A DNA stretch of 64,000 nucleotides, from NCBI RefSeq assembly GCF_000721495.1, contig NZ_JOHY01000028.1, forward strand, positions 1-64,000, written 5' to 3'. The notes below the pieces were generated by a model. The model had not been told where the DNA came from. It was given only the letters and a program-made list of their open reading frames with translations, and ran no database searches. The position numbers were made by a program, and so were the translations under genes. This stretch comes from Streptomyces sp. NRRL F-5123. GTDB lineage: Bacteria; Actinomycetota; Actinomycetes; Streptomycetales; Streptomycetaceae. Of the stretch, positions 28,315-37,815 are shown piece after piece; within the stretch, counting starts at the first letter, position 1, and every line of letters begins with the position of its first letter.

Positions 28315-29615
28315 CCGGCGGACCGCGGGAGCCGGGCGCGGACCCGGCGCCGGGCGGGGCTGACGCAGCGCCGGGCGGCACGGACGCGGGCCCGCGCACC
28401 GGCGACGGCTTCCAGACCATGTGGCGCGACCTCGCCCGGATCGGCCGGCACGCCCCCTCCGGCGGCTACCGGCGGCACGCCTGGACGCCCGCCGACGCCG
28501 ACTGCCGCGCCTGGTTCCGCGCGCAGGCAGCCGCGCGCGGGCTGGCGTACGAGACCGACCGCAACGGCAACCAGTGGGCCTGGCTCGGCGACCCGGCCGC
28601 GGGCGACGCCGTCGTCACCGGCTCGCACCTGGACTCCGTGCCGGACGGCGGCGCCTTCGACGGCCCACTCGGCGTGGTCTCCGCCTTCGCCGCCCTCGAC
28701 GCGCTGCACGCCCGCGGCGCCCGGCCGCGGCGCCCGCTGGGGATCGTCAACTTCACCGACGAGGAGGGCGCCCGCTTCGGGCTCGCCTGCGTCGGCTCCC
28801 GGCTGGCGGCCGGTCAGCTGGCCCCGGCCGACGCCCGCGCGCTCACCGGCGCGGACGGCGTGACGCTCGCGCAGGCGATGGAGCGCGCCGGGCAGGACCC
28901 GGACGCGATCGGGGCCGACCCCGAACGCCTCGCCCGCATCGGCGCCTTCGTCGAACTGCACGTCGAGCAGGGCCGGGCGCTGGACCTGGTGGGCGAGCCG
29001 GTCGGGGTGGCTTCGGCGATCTGGCCGCACGGCCGCTGGCGCTTCGACTTCCGAGGCGAGGCCAACCATGCGGGTACCACCCGACTGGAGGACCGCCGCG
29101 ACCCGATGCTGACGTACGCCACCACCGTGCTCGCCGCGCGCAAGAAGGCCCGGCTGGCGGGCGCGCTCGCGACCTTCGGCAAGGTCGCCGTCGAGCCGAA
29201 CGGCGTCAACGCCGTCGCCTCGCTCGTCCGCGGCTGGCTCGACTCGCGCGCCCCCGACGAGGAGACCCTGGCCGCCGTCGTCGCCGCGATCGAGCAGGCG
29301 GCGGCGGAGCGCGGGGCGCGCGACGGGGTGCGGGTGGGCGTCACCCGCGAATCGTTCACCCCCGTGGTGGAATTCGCACACGAGCTGCGCGACCGGCTTG
29401 CCGCCCTGCTCGGAGGGGGTGCGCCGGTACCCGTTCTGCCCACCGGCGCGGGACACGACGCCGGAATCCTCTCCGCGGCCCTTCCGACCGCCATGCTGTT
29501 CGTACGCAACCCCACAGGCGTCTCGCACTCCCCGGCCGAACACGCCGCCGAGGACGACTGCGCCGCCGGAGTGTCCGCCCTCGCCGACGTATGGGAAGGT
29601 CTCGCGTGCAGGTGA
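28311..29615 (+). CDS. M20-family amidohydrolase (allantoate/N-carbamoyl-amino-acid hydrolase type) in the hut operon
   Basis: A dinuclear metal hydrolase that cleaves an N-acyl or N-carbamoyl amide. The GTG at 28311 overlaps the hutU stop, so it is translationally coupled. Its first 35 residues are Gly/Ala/Pro-rich and look like an extension. Metal ligands are seen in [43 protein letters not shown] and [22 protein letters not shown] is also conserved. General annotation would call it allantoate amidohydrolase. Its place between hutU and hutF makes a role in removing the formyl group from N-formylglutamate plausible, since no HutG-type deformylase is seen here. 434 residues. Confidence 0.85.
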
Positions 29616-31018
29616 CGTACTGGCTGGAAAACGCCTGGCTCGGCACACACACCGCGCCCGCCATCCTCCTGACCGTGGCCGACGACCGGATCGCCGAGGT
29701 CCGCACCGGCGTCGACCACCCGCCGGCCGGCGCGACGGCGCTGCGCGGCCTGACCCTGCCGGGCCTGGCCAACGCCCACAGCCACGCCTTCCACCGCGCC
29801 CTGCGCGGCGTCGCCCAGATCGGCGCCCGCCCCGGCACGGCACCCGGCGGCGGCGCGGGCAGCGGCTCGGGCGTTACGGGAGCGCGCTCGGCGCCCACCT
29901 CCTTCTGGAGCTGGCGCGACGTCATGTACGACGTCGCGGGCGCGCTCGACCCCGACAGCTACTTCGCCCTCGCCCGCGCCGTCTACGCCGAGATGGCCCT
30001 CGCCGGCATCACCTGCGTCGGCGAATTCCACTACCTCCACCACCAGCCCGACGGCACCCCGTACGCCAACCCCAACGCCATGGGCGAGGCGCTGATCGCC
30101 GCCGCGGGCGAGGCGGGCATCCGGATCACCCTGCTCGACACCGCCTACCTGCACGGCGGCTTCACCCGCACCGGATACCGCCCGCTGGAGGGCGTGCAGC
30201 GGCGCTTCGGCGACGGCACCGCCGACCGCTGGTACGACCGCTGGTCGCGGCTCAAGGGCGAGGGCCACGCCAAGGTCGGCGCCGCGGTGCACTCGGTGCG
30301 CGCCTTCTCCGACCGCGACGGCTACCGGCTCTTCGCCGAGCGCACCGCGGACGTGCCCGTGCACATCCACCTGTCCGAGCAGACCGCGGAGAACCAGGCC
30401 TGCACGCTGCTGCACGGCCGCACCCCGGCCCGGCTGCTCGCCGACAACGGCTTCTGGCGCCCCAACACCACCGCCGTCCACGCCACGCACCTGACCGCGG
30501 GCGACATCGCGCTGCTCGGCACCGGCGGCGGCACCGTGTGCATGTGCCCCACCACCGAACGGGACCTCGCCGACGGCATCGGCCCGGCGCCGCAACTGCG
30601 CCGCGCCGGCTGCCGGATGAGCCTGGGCAGCGACAGCCACGCCGTGATCGACCTCTTCGAGGAGGCGCGCGCGGTCGAGATGAACGAGCGCCTGCAGGCC
30701 CGCACCCGCGGCCACTGGACCGCGGCCCAGTTGCTCCGCGCGGCGACCGACGACGGTCACGCGAGCCTGGGCTGGCCCGACGCGGGCCGGCTGGAGCCGG
30801 GCGCGCTCGCCGACTTCACGACGATCGCGCTGGACACCGTGCGGACCGCGGGCCCGCCGCCCCGGCTGGCCGGCGAGGCGGCCGTATTCGCAGCCACGGC
30901 CGCCGACGTACGGCACACCGTGGTGGGCGGCCGGCACGTCGTACGCGACGGGCGGCACCAGCTCGTCCAGGACGTACCCGGCTCCCTCGCCGCGGCGATC
31001 GGCGCCCTGCGCCACTGA
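29606..31018 (+). CDS. hutF: Formimidoylglutamate deiminase
   Basis: Converts N-formimidoyl-L-glutamate to N-formyl-L-glutamate and ammonia. It is an amidohydrolase-superfamily enzyme. The GTG at 29606 is preferred because GGGAAGG lies 6 bases upstream; a second GTG at 29612 overlaps the previous stop. The metal-binding HxH is in [15 protein letters not shown] near residue 58. Further ligands are in [12 protein letters not shown] and VHATHLT, and the conserved Asp is in [17 protein letters not shown] Gly/Ser-rich insertion (about residues 76-92) interrupts the usual region after the HxH motif. 470 residues. It fits the HutU-HutI-HutF branch of the pathway used by Streptomyces. Confidence 0.93.
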   Translation: MQVTYWLENAWLGTHTAPAILLTVADDRIAEVRTGVDHPPAGATALRGLTLPGLANAHSHAFHRALRGVAQIGARPGTAPGGGAGSGSGVTGARSAPTSFWSWRDVMYDVAGALDPDSYFALARAVYAEMALAGITCVGEFHYLHHQPDGTPYANPNAMGEALIAAAGEAGIRITLLDTAYLHGGFTRTGYRPLEGVQRRFGDGTADRWYDRWSRLKGEGHAKVGAAVHSVRAFSDRDGYRLFAERTADVPVHIHLSEQTAENQACTLLHGRTPARLLADNGFWRPNTTAVHATHLTAGDIALLGTGGGTVCMCPTTERDLADGIGPAPQLRRAGCRMSLGSDSHAVIDLFEEARAVEMNERLQARTRGHWTAAQLLRAATDDGHASLGWPDAGRLEPGALADFTTIALDTVRTAGPPPRLAGEAAVFAATAADVRHTVVGGRHVVRDGRHQLVQDVPGSLAAAIGALRH

Positions 31019-31092
31019 CCGCGGCCCGTACGGCCCGAACCCCCGCGGCCCGGGCGGCACCCGGGCCCCCGACGACGGCGAGAGCACCCACG

Positions 31093-32436
31093 ATGACCAG
31101 CAGCGGCACCGCGGAGGACCCGGCGACGCCGGCGCACGCGGCCACCCCCGCGAGCAGCGCCCACCCGGCGGCACCCGGGGCCGCGCCCGCCCCGGCATCC
31201 GCGCCCAGCACGCTCGTCACCGGCATCGGCAGCCTGCTCACCAACGATCCCTCCCTCGCCGCGGCCACGGGCGACGGCTCGCTCGCCGCCCTCGGACTCC
31301 TCCCCGGCCCGGCGGCGGTCGTGATCGACGGCGGCCGCATCGCCTGGCTCGGTCCCTCCAGCAAAGCACCCCCCACCGACAACCGCCTCGACGCGGGCGG
31401 CCGGGCCCTGCTCCCGGGCTTCGTCGACTCCCACTCCCACCTGCTCTTCGCGGGCGACCGGGGCGCGGAGTTCGCGGCCCGGACGGCCGGCCGCCCCTAC
31501 ACCGCTGGCGGCATCCGCACGACCGTCGCCGCGACCCGCGCGGCCGACGACGCCGAGCTCGCCGCAACCCTCGAACGCCTCCTCGGCGAGGCGCTGCGGC
31601 AGGGCACGACGACCCAGGAGACCAAGTCCGGCTACGGCCTGACGACCCGTGACGAGGCGCGCGCGCTCGCGGTCGCCGCCCGGCACACCGACGAGGTCAC
31701 GTACTTGGGCGCGCACGTCGTCCCGCCGGAGTTCGCCGCCGACCCGGACGGCTACGTCGCCCTGGTCACCGGCGAGATGCTGGACGCGTGCGCGCCGCAC
31801 GCCCGCTGGATCGACGTCTTCTGCGAGCGCGGCGCCTTCGACGGCGACCAGGCCCGCGCGGTGCTCACCGCGGGCGCCGCGCGCGGCCTGGTCCCGCGCG
31901 TGCACGCCAACCAGCTGGGCCCCGGCCCCGGCGTGCGGCTGGCGGTGGAGCTGGGCGCGGCCTCGGCCGACCACTGCACGCACCTGACGGACGCCGACGT
32001 GGACGCGCTCGCGAGCGCCGCGGACACCACCGTGGCCACGCTGCTGCCGGGCGCCGAGTTCTCCACCCGCGCCCGCTACCCGGACGCGCGGCGGCTGCTG
32101 GACGCGGGCGTGGCCGTGGCGCTCTCCACGGACTGCAACCCGGGCTCGTCCTTCACCACGTCCATGCCCTTCTGCGTCGCGGTCGCGGTGCGGGACATGG
32201 GCATGACCCCGGACGAGGCGGTGCACGCGGCGACGTACGGCGGCGCGCGCGCCCTGCGGCGTACCGACGTCGGCCGGATCGCCGTCGGCGCGCGCGCCGA
32301 CCTGCTGCTGCTCGACGCGCCCAGCCACGTGCACCTCGCCTACCGCCCCGGGGTACCGCTGGCGGCGGCGGTGTGGAAAGCGGGCGCACTGCGGTACGTC
32401 TCGCCCGCGCTCGGCGGCACGGGATTCCGTGCGTGA
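31093..32436 (+). CDS. hutI: Imidazolonepropionase
   Basis: Hydrolyses 4-imidazolone-5-propionate to N-formimidoyl-L-glutamate, a metal-dependent amidohydrolase. The 447-residue product begins with a 38-residue Ala/Pro-rich extension before the usual start of the domain ([14 protein letters not shown]). The metal-binding HxH is in [16 protein letters not shown]. Further key residues are in [20 protein letters not shown] and [16 protein letters not shown]. It is the last gene of the hut operon, 74 bases after hutF. No HutH (histidine ammonia-lyase) gene is in this window. A terminator shared with the convergent sigma gene follows. Confidence 0.95.
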   Translation: MTSSGTAEDPATPAHAATPASSAHPAAPGAAPAPASAPSTLVTGIGSLLTNDPSLAAATGDGSLAALGLLPGPAAVVIDGGRIAWLGPSSKAPPTDNRLDAGGRALLPGFVDSHSHLLFAGDRGAEFAARTAGRPYTAGGIRTTVAATRAADDAELAATLERLLGEALRQGTTTQETKSGYGLTTRDEARALAVAARHTDEVTYLGAHVVPPEFAADPDGYVALVTGEMLDACAPHARWIDVFCERGAFDGDQARAVLTAGAARGLVPRVHANQLGPGPGVRLAVELGAASADHCTHLTDADVDALASAADTTVATLLPGAEFSTRARYPDARRLLDAGVAVALSTDCNPGSSFTTSMPFCVAVAVRDMGMTPDEAVHAATYGGARALRRTDVGRIAVGARADLLLLDAPSHVHLAYRPGVPLAAAVWKAGALRYVSPALGGTGFRA

Positions 32437-32455
32437 CGCGCCCGACGCGTGACGT

Positions 32456-32495
32456 GACGGGTACGACGCAGGACGTGACGCGCGTCGTACCCGTC
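32456..32495. terminator. Bidirectional terminator between hutI and sigI
   Basis: A perfect 14-bp stem pairs 32456-32469 with 32482-32495 around a 12-base loop. It lies between convergent genes, within a stretch rich in repeated GACG units. Confidence 0.8.
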
Positions 32496-32580
32496 GTGTG
32501 CACGACGCGCGCCAAGGCGACCTGACGCGACAGGACGCGATCACGCAGACGGTCCGGCCGGTCACTCCCCGACGGGCCGG

Positions 32581-33441
32581 TTACTCCTCGACGAGCAGCC
32601 CGCGGCGCAGCCGTGACAGCGTGCGCGTGAGCAGCCGCGACACGTGCATCTGCGAGATGCCCAGCTCCTCGCCGATCTCGGCCTGCGTGAGGTTGCCGAC
32701 GAAGCGCAGTGCCAGGATGGCCCGGTCGCGCTGCGGCAGCCCGGCGATCAGCGGCTTGAGCGACTCGACGTACTCGACGCCCTCCAGGTCGTGGTCCTCG
32801 TAGCCGATCCGGTCGGCGAGCGCGCCCTCCGGGTCGTCCTCGGCGGGCTGGGCGTCCAGCGAGCTGGCCGTGTAGGCGTTGCTCGCCGCCATGCCCTCGA
32901 TGACCTCCTCCTCGGGGAGGTCCAGCCGCTCGGCGAGCTCGCGCACGGTGGGCGTGCGGTCCAGCCGCTGGGCCAGCTCGTCGCCCGCCTTCGCGAGGTC
33001 GAGCCGCAGCTCCTGGAGGCGCCGCGGGACGCGCACCGACCAGCTGGTGTCGCGGAAGAAGCGCTTGATCTCGCCGACGATCGTCGGCATCGCGAAGGTC
33101 GGGAACTCCACCCCGCGGCTCAGCTCGAAGCGGTCGATCGCCTTGATCAGACCGATCGTGCCGACCTGGATGATGTCCTCCATCGGCTCGCTGCGGGTGC
33201 GGAAGCGCGCCGCGGCGAACTTGACCAGCGCGAGGTTGAGTTCGACCAGGGTGTTGCGGACGTATGCGTATTCCTGCGTGCCTTCCTCCAGGCCGTGCAG
33301 GCGGGCGAAGAGGGTCTTGGACAGGGCGCGCGCGTCGACCGGTCCGATCTCGTCGTAGGGGGGGATGTCCGGGAGCCCCTCAAGCCCCTCGCTTTGCTCC
33401 AGCGCAGGGTTCTCGTGATCCAGGCCGAGCCGGGGTGCCAT
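32581..33441 (-). CDS. sigI: Alternative sigma factor, SigB/SigF group (SigI-like)
   Basis: A stress or development sigma factor of the group related to SigB and SigF. The 286-residue product starts at the ATG at 33441 with AAGGAGG upstream. Region 2 (LVKFAAARFRTRSEPMEDIIQVGTIGLIKAIDRF, FPTFAMPTIVGEIKRFFRDTSW) binds the -10 element and core polymerase. Region 3 (LRLDLAKAGDELAQRLDRTPTVRELAERLDL) and region 4 (LTQAEIGEELGISQMHVSRLLTRTLSRLR) follow. The N-terminal 40 residues are variable. It is divergent from an STAS protein and a kinase of the RsbV/RsbW type, so activity is probably controlled by partner switching. The name follows the S. coelicolor gene at this position, from memory. Confidence 0.88.
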   Translation of the reverse strand: MAPRLGLDHENPALEQSEGLEGLPDIPPYDEIGPVDARALSKTLFARLHGLEEGTQEYAYVRNTLVELNLALVKFAAARFRTRSEPMEDIIQVGTIGLIKAIDRFELSRGVEFPTFAMPTIVGEIKRFFRDTSWSVRVPRRLQELRLDLAKAGDELAQRLDRTPTVRELAERLDLPEEEVIEGMAASNAYTASSLDAQPAEDDPEGALADRIGYEDHDLEGVEYVESLKPLIAGLPQRDRAILALRFVGNLTQAEIGEELGISQMHVSRLLTRTLSRLRRGLLVEE

Positions 33442-33573
33442 CTGCTCCTCCTTGCGTGCGGCGGTCGGCTGTGCCTCTGCCGTACCTCCACCCCTACGCC
33501 TGTTGTCCGGGGCGTCGCAAGTTCTACGTCCGTCCCGGGCGTTTTGTCCGACTCTGGGTGCGCACGCTGTGCA

Positions 33574-33597
33574 TGTACCACGTCATCGTGCGTAAAC
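33574..33597 (-). promoter_or_regulatory. Candidate SigB-type promoter for sigI
   Basis: On the minus strand GTTTAC (33597-33592) is followed after 12 bases by GGTACA (33579-33574). This is close to the Streptomyces SigB consensus GNNT-N14-16-GGGTAY, though the -10 has TGGTAC in place of GGGTAC. It would give a 5' leader of about 125 bases and possible autoregulation. Confidence 0.35.
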
Positions 33598-33709
33598 CCC
33601 CCGTGCCGTCCCGTACGGTGGTGCGCCCGCGAGGACGGCCGACTACCGTACCACCGGGGAAACGCGTAGGGTCGTCAACCGCGTCACCACGTAGGGCGAA
33701 GGAGCGCAC

Positions 33710-34078
33710 ATGGACCGCGAAGCGGTCGGCACCGCAGGTCTCGGCCGGTTGCGGGTCGAGGTCGCGCAGCATGACCGCACGGCGGTCTTCACGCCTGCGG
33801 GCGAGCTGGACCACCACACCGCGGACCTGCTCAGCGAGCCGCTCGACGCGGCCATCGACGCAGGTGCCCGGCGCCTGGTGGTCGACTGCTCGCAGCTGGA
33901 GTTCTGCGACTCGACGGGGCTCAACGTGCTGCTGAGCGCGCGGCTGAAGGCCGAGGCGCAGGGCGGCGCGGTGCACCTGGCCGCGATGCGGCCGACCGTC
34001 GCCCGGGTGCTGGAGATCACCGGCGCCGACGTGGTGTTCACGTTGCACGAGACACTGGACCAGGCGCTCCGCGAGTAG
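33710..34078 (+). CDS. Anti-sigma factor antagonist (STAS domain, RsbV-like)
   Basis: A 122-residue single STAS-domain protein that, when unphosphorylated, would bind an anti-sigma kinase and free a sigma factor. The phosphorylatable Ser is in LEFCDSTGLNVLLSA near residue 66, the standard position. The N-terminal VFTPAGELDHHTADLL and the C-terminal ARVLEITGADVVFTLHETL are typical. The ATG at 33710 is preceded by GAAGGAG at good spacing. It is divergent from sigI and upstream of the kinase gene, which makes it part of a three-gene partner-switching set. No RsbU-type phosphatase is visible nearby. Confidence 0.92.
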   Translation: MDREAVGTAGLGRLRVEVAQHDRTAVFTPAGELDHHTADLLSEPLDAAIDAGARRLVVDCSQLEFCDSTGLNVLLSARLKAEAQGGAVHLAAMRPTVARVLEITGADVVFTLHETLDQALRE

Positions 34079-34217
34079 GGCGGGGCGGCCGAGGACGACG
34101 GGCGCGACGGGTTGCCGTACGGCACCCGAGCTTTCCTGGACCCCGGACGTGTTCCGGGAGATCCTTCGGGCAGAAGACAGGACGGACCCAGACGTACATC
34201 CGTGAGGTGAGGCCTTG

Positions 34218-34715
34218 ATGAGCACGACCCGGCCCTACGCCGCGGGTGACCACGGTCCGGAGACGGGCACAACCGGCCGGGACGGGGGTACGGGCACCGT
34301 GGACCCCGACAACGCGCGGCGGTTGCCGCTGACCGACGAGAGCGGGATCGTACCCCGGGCCAGGGACTTCACCCGGCAGGCGCTGCACGACTGGGGCTGG
34401 CTGCCCGCCGCCACCGGCGACCGCAGGGCAGCCGCCGAGGACGTCCTCCTCGTGGTGTCCGAACTGGTCACCAACGCCTGCCTGCACGCCGGCGGCCCCG
34501 AGGAACTGCTGCTGCGCCGGAGCCTCAAGTCGCTGCGCCTGGAGGTCGTCGACGGCGGCCCCGGCGACCCCGCCCCGCGCACCCCGCACCGCGCCGGCCG
34601 CCCCGGCGGCCACGGCATGTTCATCGTCCAGCGCCTGTGCCTCGACTGGGGCGTCATCCGCAACGCCGACCGCCCCGGCAAGACCGTCTGGGCCGAACTC
34701 GCCGCCCCCGACTGA
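34218..34715 (+). CDS. Anti-sigma serine kinase / HATPase_c_2 ATP-binding protein (RsbW-like)
   Basis: 165 residues from the ATG at 34218, preceded by TGAGG; a TTG codon immediately before it is less likely. The N-box is in LLVVSELVTNACLHAGG near residue 78. The G1 region EVVDGGPGDPAP is a variant of the usual DNGxG, and the G2 region GGHGMFIVQRLCLDWGV is intact. The N-terminal 30 residues are Gly/Thr-rich and probably disordered. Such proteins inhibit a sigma factor and phosphorylate an STAS partner. The neighbouring STAS gene and sigI suggest those are the partners. Streptomyces has many such kinases, so partner choice is inferred. Confidence 0.87.
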   Translation: MSTTRPYAAGDHGPETGTTGRDGGTGTVDPDNARRLPLTDESGIVPRARDFTRQALHDWGWLPAATGDRRAAAEDVLLVVSELVTNACLHAGGPEELLLRRSLKSLRLEVVDGGPGDPAPRTPHRAGRPGGHGMFIVQRLCLDWGVIRNADRPGKTVWAELAAPD

Positions 34716-34915
34716 CCCTCGACGCGGCAATACCCGGGTTTCCATCCCCCCGCCACCGCCGGCCCCCGCCGTCCCGCGGCTTTTTTACGTTCCCGGTCCG
34801 CGCCCGTCCACCGCGCCGCTGCCCGTACCGCCGTCACGCCCCCGGGGCTGCGGCCCCGACCCGGCCGTCTGCCACGGCGTTGCCGTGTGCCACGGCGTGG
34901 CAATATGCCGCGCCG
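34716..34915. terminator. Convergent intergenic region with short hairpin and T6
   Basis: GCCG (34768-34771) can pair with CGGC (34777-34780) before a rare TTTTTT run (34781-34786), a weak plus-strand terminator. A near-duplicated GCCACGGCGT block (34871-34901) can form small hairpins (GCCACG-G-CGTGGC) and may end the minus-strand regulator transcript. No gene is seen. Confidence 0.4.
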
Positions 34916-36445
34916 TCACACCCGCAGCGCGCGGGCCAGGGCGTCCAGGGCCGCGGGGTAGCCGCCCTCGCCGGGCGTGCCGTAGCCGACGACCAGGCCC
35001 TGCGGGCGGCCCGGGACCTCAGGGGTGTGCCAGTGCTCGCCCAGCGCGCCGACCGCGAGCCCCTGCGCGGCCGCCGCGCGCAGCACCTCCGCCTCGCCGG
35101 GGCCCTGCGGCGGCAGGCCCACCAGCGCGTGCAGGCCCGCCGCGACCCCGCGCACCTCGATGCCCCCGCGGACCCCGCCCGCCGCGCCGCCCGCGAGCCG
35201 GGCCACCAGCAGATCCCGGCGGCGCCGGTAGCGCAGCCGGGCGGCGCGCACGTGCCGGTCGTAGGAATGACCGGTGATCATGTCCGCGAGCGCCAACTGG
35301 CCGACCGTGCCGGTGTGGTAGTCGCTGTAGAGCTTGGCCTGCGCGACCGTCTCCACCAGGTGCGCGGGCAGCACCATCCAGCCGAGCCGCAGGGCGGGTC
35401 CGAGCGTCTTGGACGCCGTGCCCAGGTAGACCACCTGCTCGGGTGCGGTGCCCTGCACGGCGCCCACGGGCTGCCGGTCGAAGCGGAATTCGCCGTCGTA
35501 GTCGTCCTCCACGACCAGGCCGCCGGTCCGCCGCGCCCAGGCGGTCAGCGCGTGCCGCCGGTCCGGGTGCAGGGGGACGCCCGTCGGGTACTGGTGCGCG
35601 GGCGTGACCACCACCGCGTCGAGCGCGTCCGCGCCGTCCGGCAGCCGCGCGCCCGACGCGTCGACCGGCAGCGGCACCACCCGCCCGCCGGAGCGCCGCA
35701 CCACCTCACGGTGGAAGGGCAGCCCCGGGTCCTCCATGCCCACCGCGGGCCCGCCGGCCCGCCCGTCGACCGCACCCAGCACCCGGGTCAGCAGCGCGAG
35801 CCCCTGCACGTAGCCGGAGACGACCACGATCCGCTCCGGGTCCGCGGCGACCCCGCGGGTCCGCCCGAGGTAGCCGGCCAGCGCGGTGCGCAGCTCCGCG
35901 GCGCCGCGCGGGTCGCCGTAGTCGTAGCCCGTGGACGGGGCGGCGGCCAGGGCGCGGCGGGTGGCGCGCAGCCAGGCCGCGGTCGGGAAGGCGGTCACGT
36001 CGGGGCTGCCCGGCCGCAGGTCGTGGCGCGGCCGGGGCGCCGCCGCGGAGCGCCCTGGCGGCGCGTCCCGCGGGCCCTGCGGGCGGCCCGCGACCACCGT
36101 GCCCGAGCCCTGCCGGGCGGTCAGATAGCCCTCGGCGGTCAGCTGGTCGTACGCGGCCTTGACCGTGCCGCGCGACAGCCCCGTCTCCGCGGCCAGCCGG
36201 CGGCTCGACGGCAGCCGGCTCCCCGGCCCGAGCCGCCCCGCGCGCACCGCCTCGCGCAGTGCCCGCTCCAGCGCCGCGCGCCGCCCGTACGCCCCGCCGC
36301 CCGCCGCAAGGTCCAGGTGCAGATCGACCCCGGCCGCCCACGCCTCACCGGCGCCCGCTCCCCGGCCCGTACCGCGTCCCGCGCCCGGCTCCGCCTCTGC
36401 GCCGGATTCCTTCTCAAACCCCGAAGTGGGCCAGGATTCGTTCAT
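34916..36445 (-). CDS. MocR-type regulator (GntR HTH + class I aminotransferase-like domain)
   Basis: A PLP-binding transcriptional regulator of the MocR/PdxR subfamily. The 509-residue product has a Gly/Ala-rich N-terminus, a GntR winged helix (about 50-115, LREAVRAGRLGPGSRLPSSRRLAAETGLSRGTVKAAYDQLTAEGYL) and an aminotransferase-fold domain (about 150-505). The PLP Lys is in YLGTASKTLGPALRLGWMVLP and the Asp partner in VVEDDYDGEFRF. It is divergent from a CMD-family protein gene 47 bases away. The short gap contains direct and inverted repeats typical of a MocR operator. This pairing is common in actinobacteria. Confidence 0.92.
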   Translation of the reverse strand: MNESWPTSGFEKESGAEAEPGAGRGTGRGAGAGEAWAAGVDLHLDLAAGGGAYGRRAALERALREAVRAGRLGPGSRLPSSRRLAAETGLSRGTVKAAYDQLTAEGYLTARQGSGTVVAGRPQGPRDAPPGRSAAAPRPRHDLRPGSPDVTAFPTAAWLRATRRALAAAPSTGYDYGDPRGAAELRTALAGYLGRTRGVAADPERIVVVSGYVQGLALLTRVLGAVDGRAGGPAVGMEDPGLPFHREVVRRSGGRVVPLPVDASGARLPDGADALDAVVVTPAHQYPTGVPLHPDRRHALTAWARRTGGLVVEDDYDGEFRFDRQPVGAVQGTAPEQVVYLGTASKTLGPALRLGWMVLPAHLVETVAQAKLYSDYHTGTVGQLALADMITGHSYDRHVRAARLRYRRRRDLLVARLAGGAAGGVRGGIEVRGVAAGLHALVGLPPQGPGEAEVLRAAAAQGLAVGALGEHWHTPEVPGRPQGLVVGYGTPGEGGYPAALDALARALRV

Positions 36446-36472
36446 GGAAGTGGACCTTATCCTGGATCCACT
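36423..36472. promoter_or_regulatory. Candidate MocR operator (direct and inverted repeats)
   Basis: GAAGTGGGCC (36423-36432) and GAAGTGGACC (36447-36456) are direct repeats 24 bases apart. AGTGGA (36449-36454) and TCCACT (36467-36472) form an inverted repeat that covers the divergent promoter gap. MocR regulators typically bind such mixed repeats between their own gene and the target. Confidence 0.55.
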
Positions 36473-36492
36473 GCACGCCTACCGTCGACGTC

Positions 36493-37002
36493 ATGAGCAC
36501 TGAGACCGTCACCCCCGCCACCACCCCCGCCACCACCCCCGCGTCCGCGCCCGTCGTCCCCGCTGTCCGGCTCGCCGTCGACAGCCTCGTCCCGCACGTC
36601 AACCGCGCCATGAACGCGCTGGACGCCGCCGCCCGCGAGGTCAGCCTGGAGGCCCCGCTGCTGGAGCTGGTGCGGGCCCGCGCCTCGCAGCTCAACGGTT
36701 GCGCCTACTGCGTCGACACGCACGCGAAGGACGCCCGGGAGGGCGGCGAGAGCGAGCGGCGGCTGTACGCGCTGCCGGTGTGGCGAGAGACGCCGTTCTT
36801 CACCGCGCGCGAGCGGGCCGCGCTGGAGCTGACCGAGGCGGTCACCCGGCTCGCCGACGGCCATGTCTCCGACGAGGTCTTCGCGCGCGCGGCCGCCGAG
36901 TTCGAGGAGACCCAGCTCGCCGAACTGATCTGGGCCGTCACCGTCATCAACGCCTGGAACAGGCTCGGCGCCACCGCACGCCCCTGGCCGCTGGGTGCCT
37001 GA
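36493..37002 (+). CDS. Carboxymuconolactone decarboxylase (CMD/AhpD-like) family protein
   Basis: 169 residues from the ATG at 36493. The CxxC-His motif (LNGCAYCVDTHAKDAREGG, around residues 73-90) is the AhpD-like peroxidase/thiol signature, and the C-terminal LAELIWAVTVINAWNRLG is the second conserved block. The N-terminus has a Thr/Pro repeat (VTPATTPATTPAS). Such proteins act as thiol-dependent peroxidases or have unknown redox roles. It is controlled, by inference, by the divergent MocR-type regulator. Confidence 0.9.
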   Translation: MSTETVTPATTPATTPASAPVVPAVRLAVDSLVPHVNRAMNALDAAAREVSLEAPLLELVRARASQLNGCAYCVDTHAKDAREGGESERRLYALPVWRETPFFTARERAALELTEAVTRLADGHVSDEVFARAAAEFEETQLAELIWAVTVINAWNRLGATARPWPLGA

Positions 37003-37128
37003 CCCCGGTACCTCCGGGGCCGCTGCCACGCCCGGCGCGGGGACGGTACGGGGACCGTGCGCCGGGCGGGCGGGGCGGCCGGTGTACCACCCCCTCGCGC
37101 CCCCGGGGTGCGGACTACCATCAAGCCC

Positions 37129-37803
37129 ATGACCCGCGTACTTCTGGCCGAGGACGACGCATCCATCTCGGAACCCCTCGCGCGCGCCCTGCGCCGCGAG
37201 GGCTACGAGGTCGAGGTGCGCGAGGACGGACCCGGCGCGCTGGAGACGGCGCTGCTGGGCGCCGTCGACCTGGTGGTGCTCGATCTGGGCCTGCCCGGGA
37301 TGGACGGCCTGGAGGTGTGCCGGCGGCTGCGTACCGAGGGCCACACCTTTCCGGTGCTGGTCCTGACCGCGCGCGCCGACGAGGTCGACACCGTCGTCGG
37401 GCTCGACGCCGGCGCGGACGACTACGTGACCAAGCCCTTCCGCCTCGCCGAACTGCTGGCCCGCGTCCGGGCGCTGCTGCGGCGCGGCACGACCGAGCCC
37501 GCGCAGGCCCCGACGCACGGCGTGCGGATCGACGTCGAGTCGCACCGCGCCTGGATGGGCGACGACGAACTCCAGCTCACCGCCAAGGAGTTCGACCTGC
37601 TGCGGGTGCTGGTCCGGGACGCCGGCCGGGTGGTGACCCGCGAGCAGCTGATGCGCGAGGTGTGGGACACCACGTGGTGGTCGTCCACCAAGACGCTGGA
37701 CATGCACATCTCCTGGCTGCGCAAGAAACTCGGCGACGACGCGGCGAACCCGCGGTACATCTCCACGGTGCGCGGGGTCGGTTTCCGGTTCGAGAAGAAC
37801 TGA
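37129..37803 (+). CDS. Response regulator, OmpR/PhoB family
   Basis: A two-component response regulator of 224 residues. The receiver domain (1-118) has the acidic pocket LLAEDDAS, the phosphoacceptor Asp in LVVLDLGLPGMDGLEV, the Thr in VLVLTARADEV and the Lys in DDYVTKPFRLAELLARV. The C-terminal winged helix (about 125-222, LTAKEFDLLRVLVRDAGRVVTREQLMREVW) binds DNA. No ribosome site precedes the ATG at 37129, so the message could be leaderless. The partner histidine kinase gene begins 12 bases after the stop. The signal is unknown. Confidence 0.95.
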   Translation: MTRVLLAEDDASISEPLARALRREGYEVEVREDGPGALETALLGAVDLVVLDLGLPGMDGLEVCRRLRTEGHTFPVLVLTARADEVDTVVGLDAGADDYVTKPFRLAELLARVRALLRRGTTEPAQAPTHGVRIDVESHRAWMGDDELQLTAKEFDLLRVLVRDAGRVVTREQLMREVWDTTWWSSTKTLDMHISWLRKKLGDDAANPRYISTVRGVGFRFEKN

Positions 37804-37815
37804 CGCGCGGCACCC

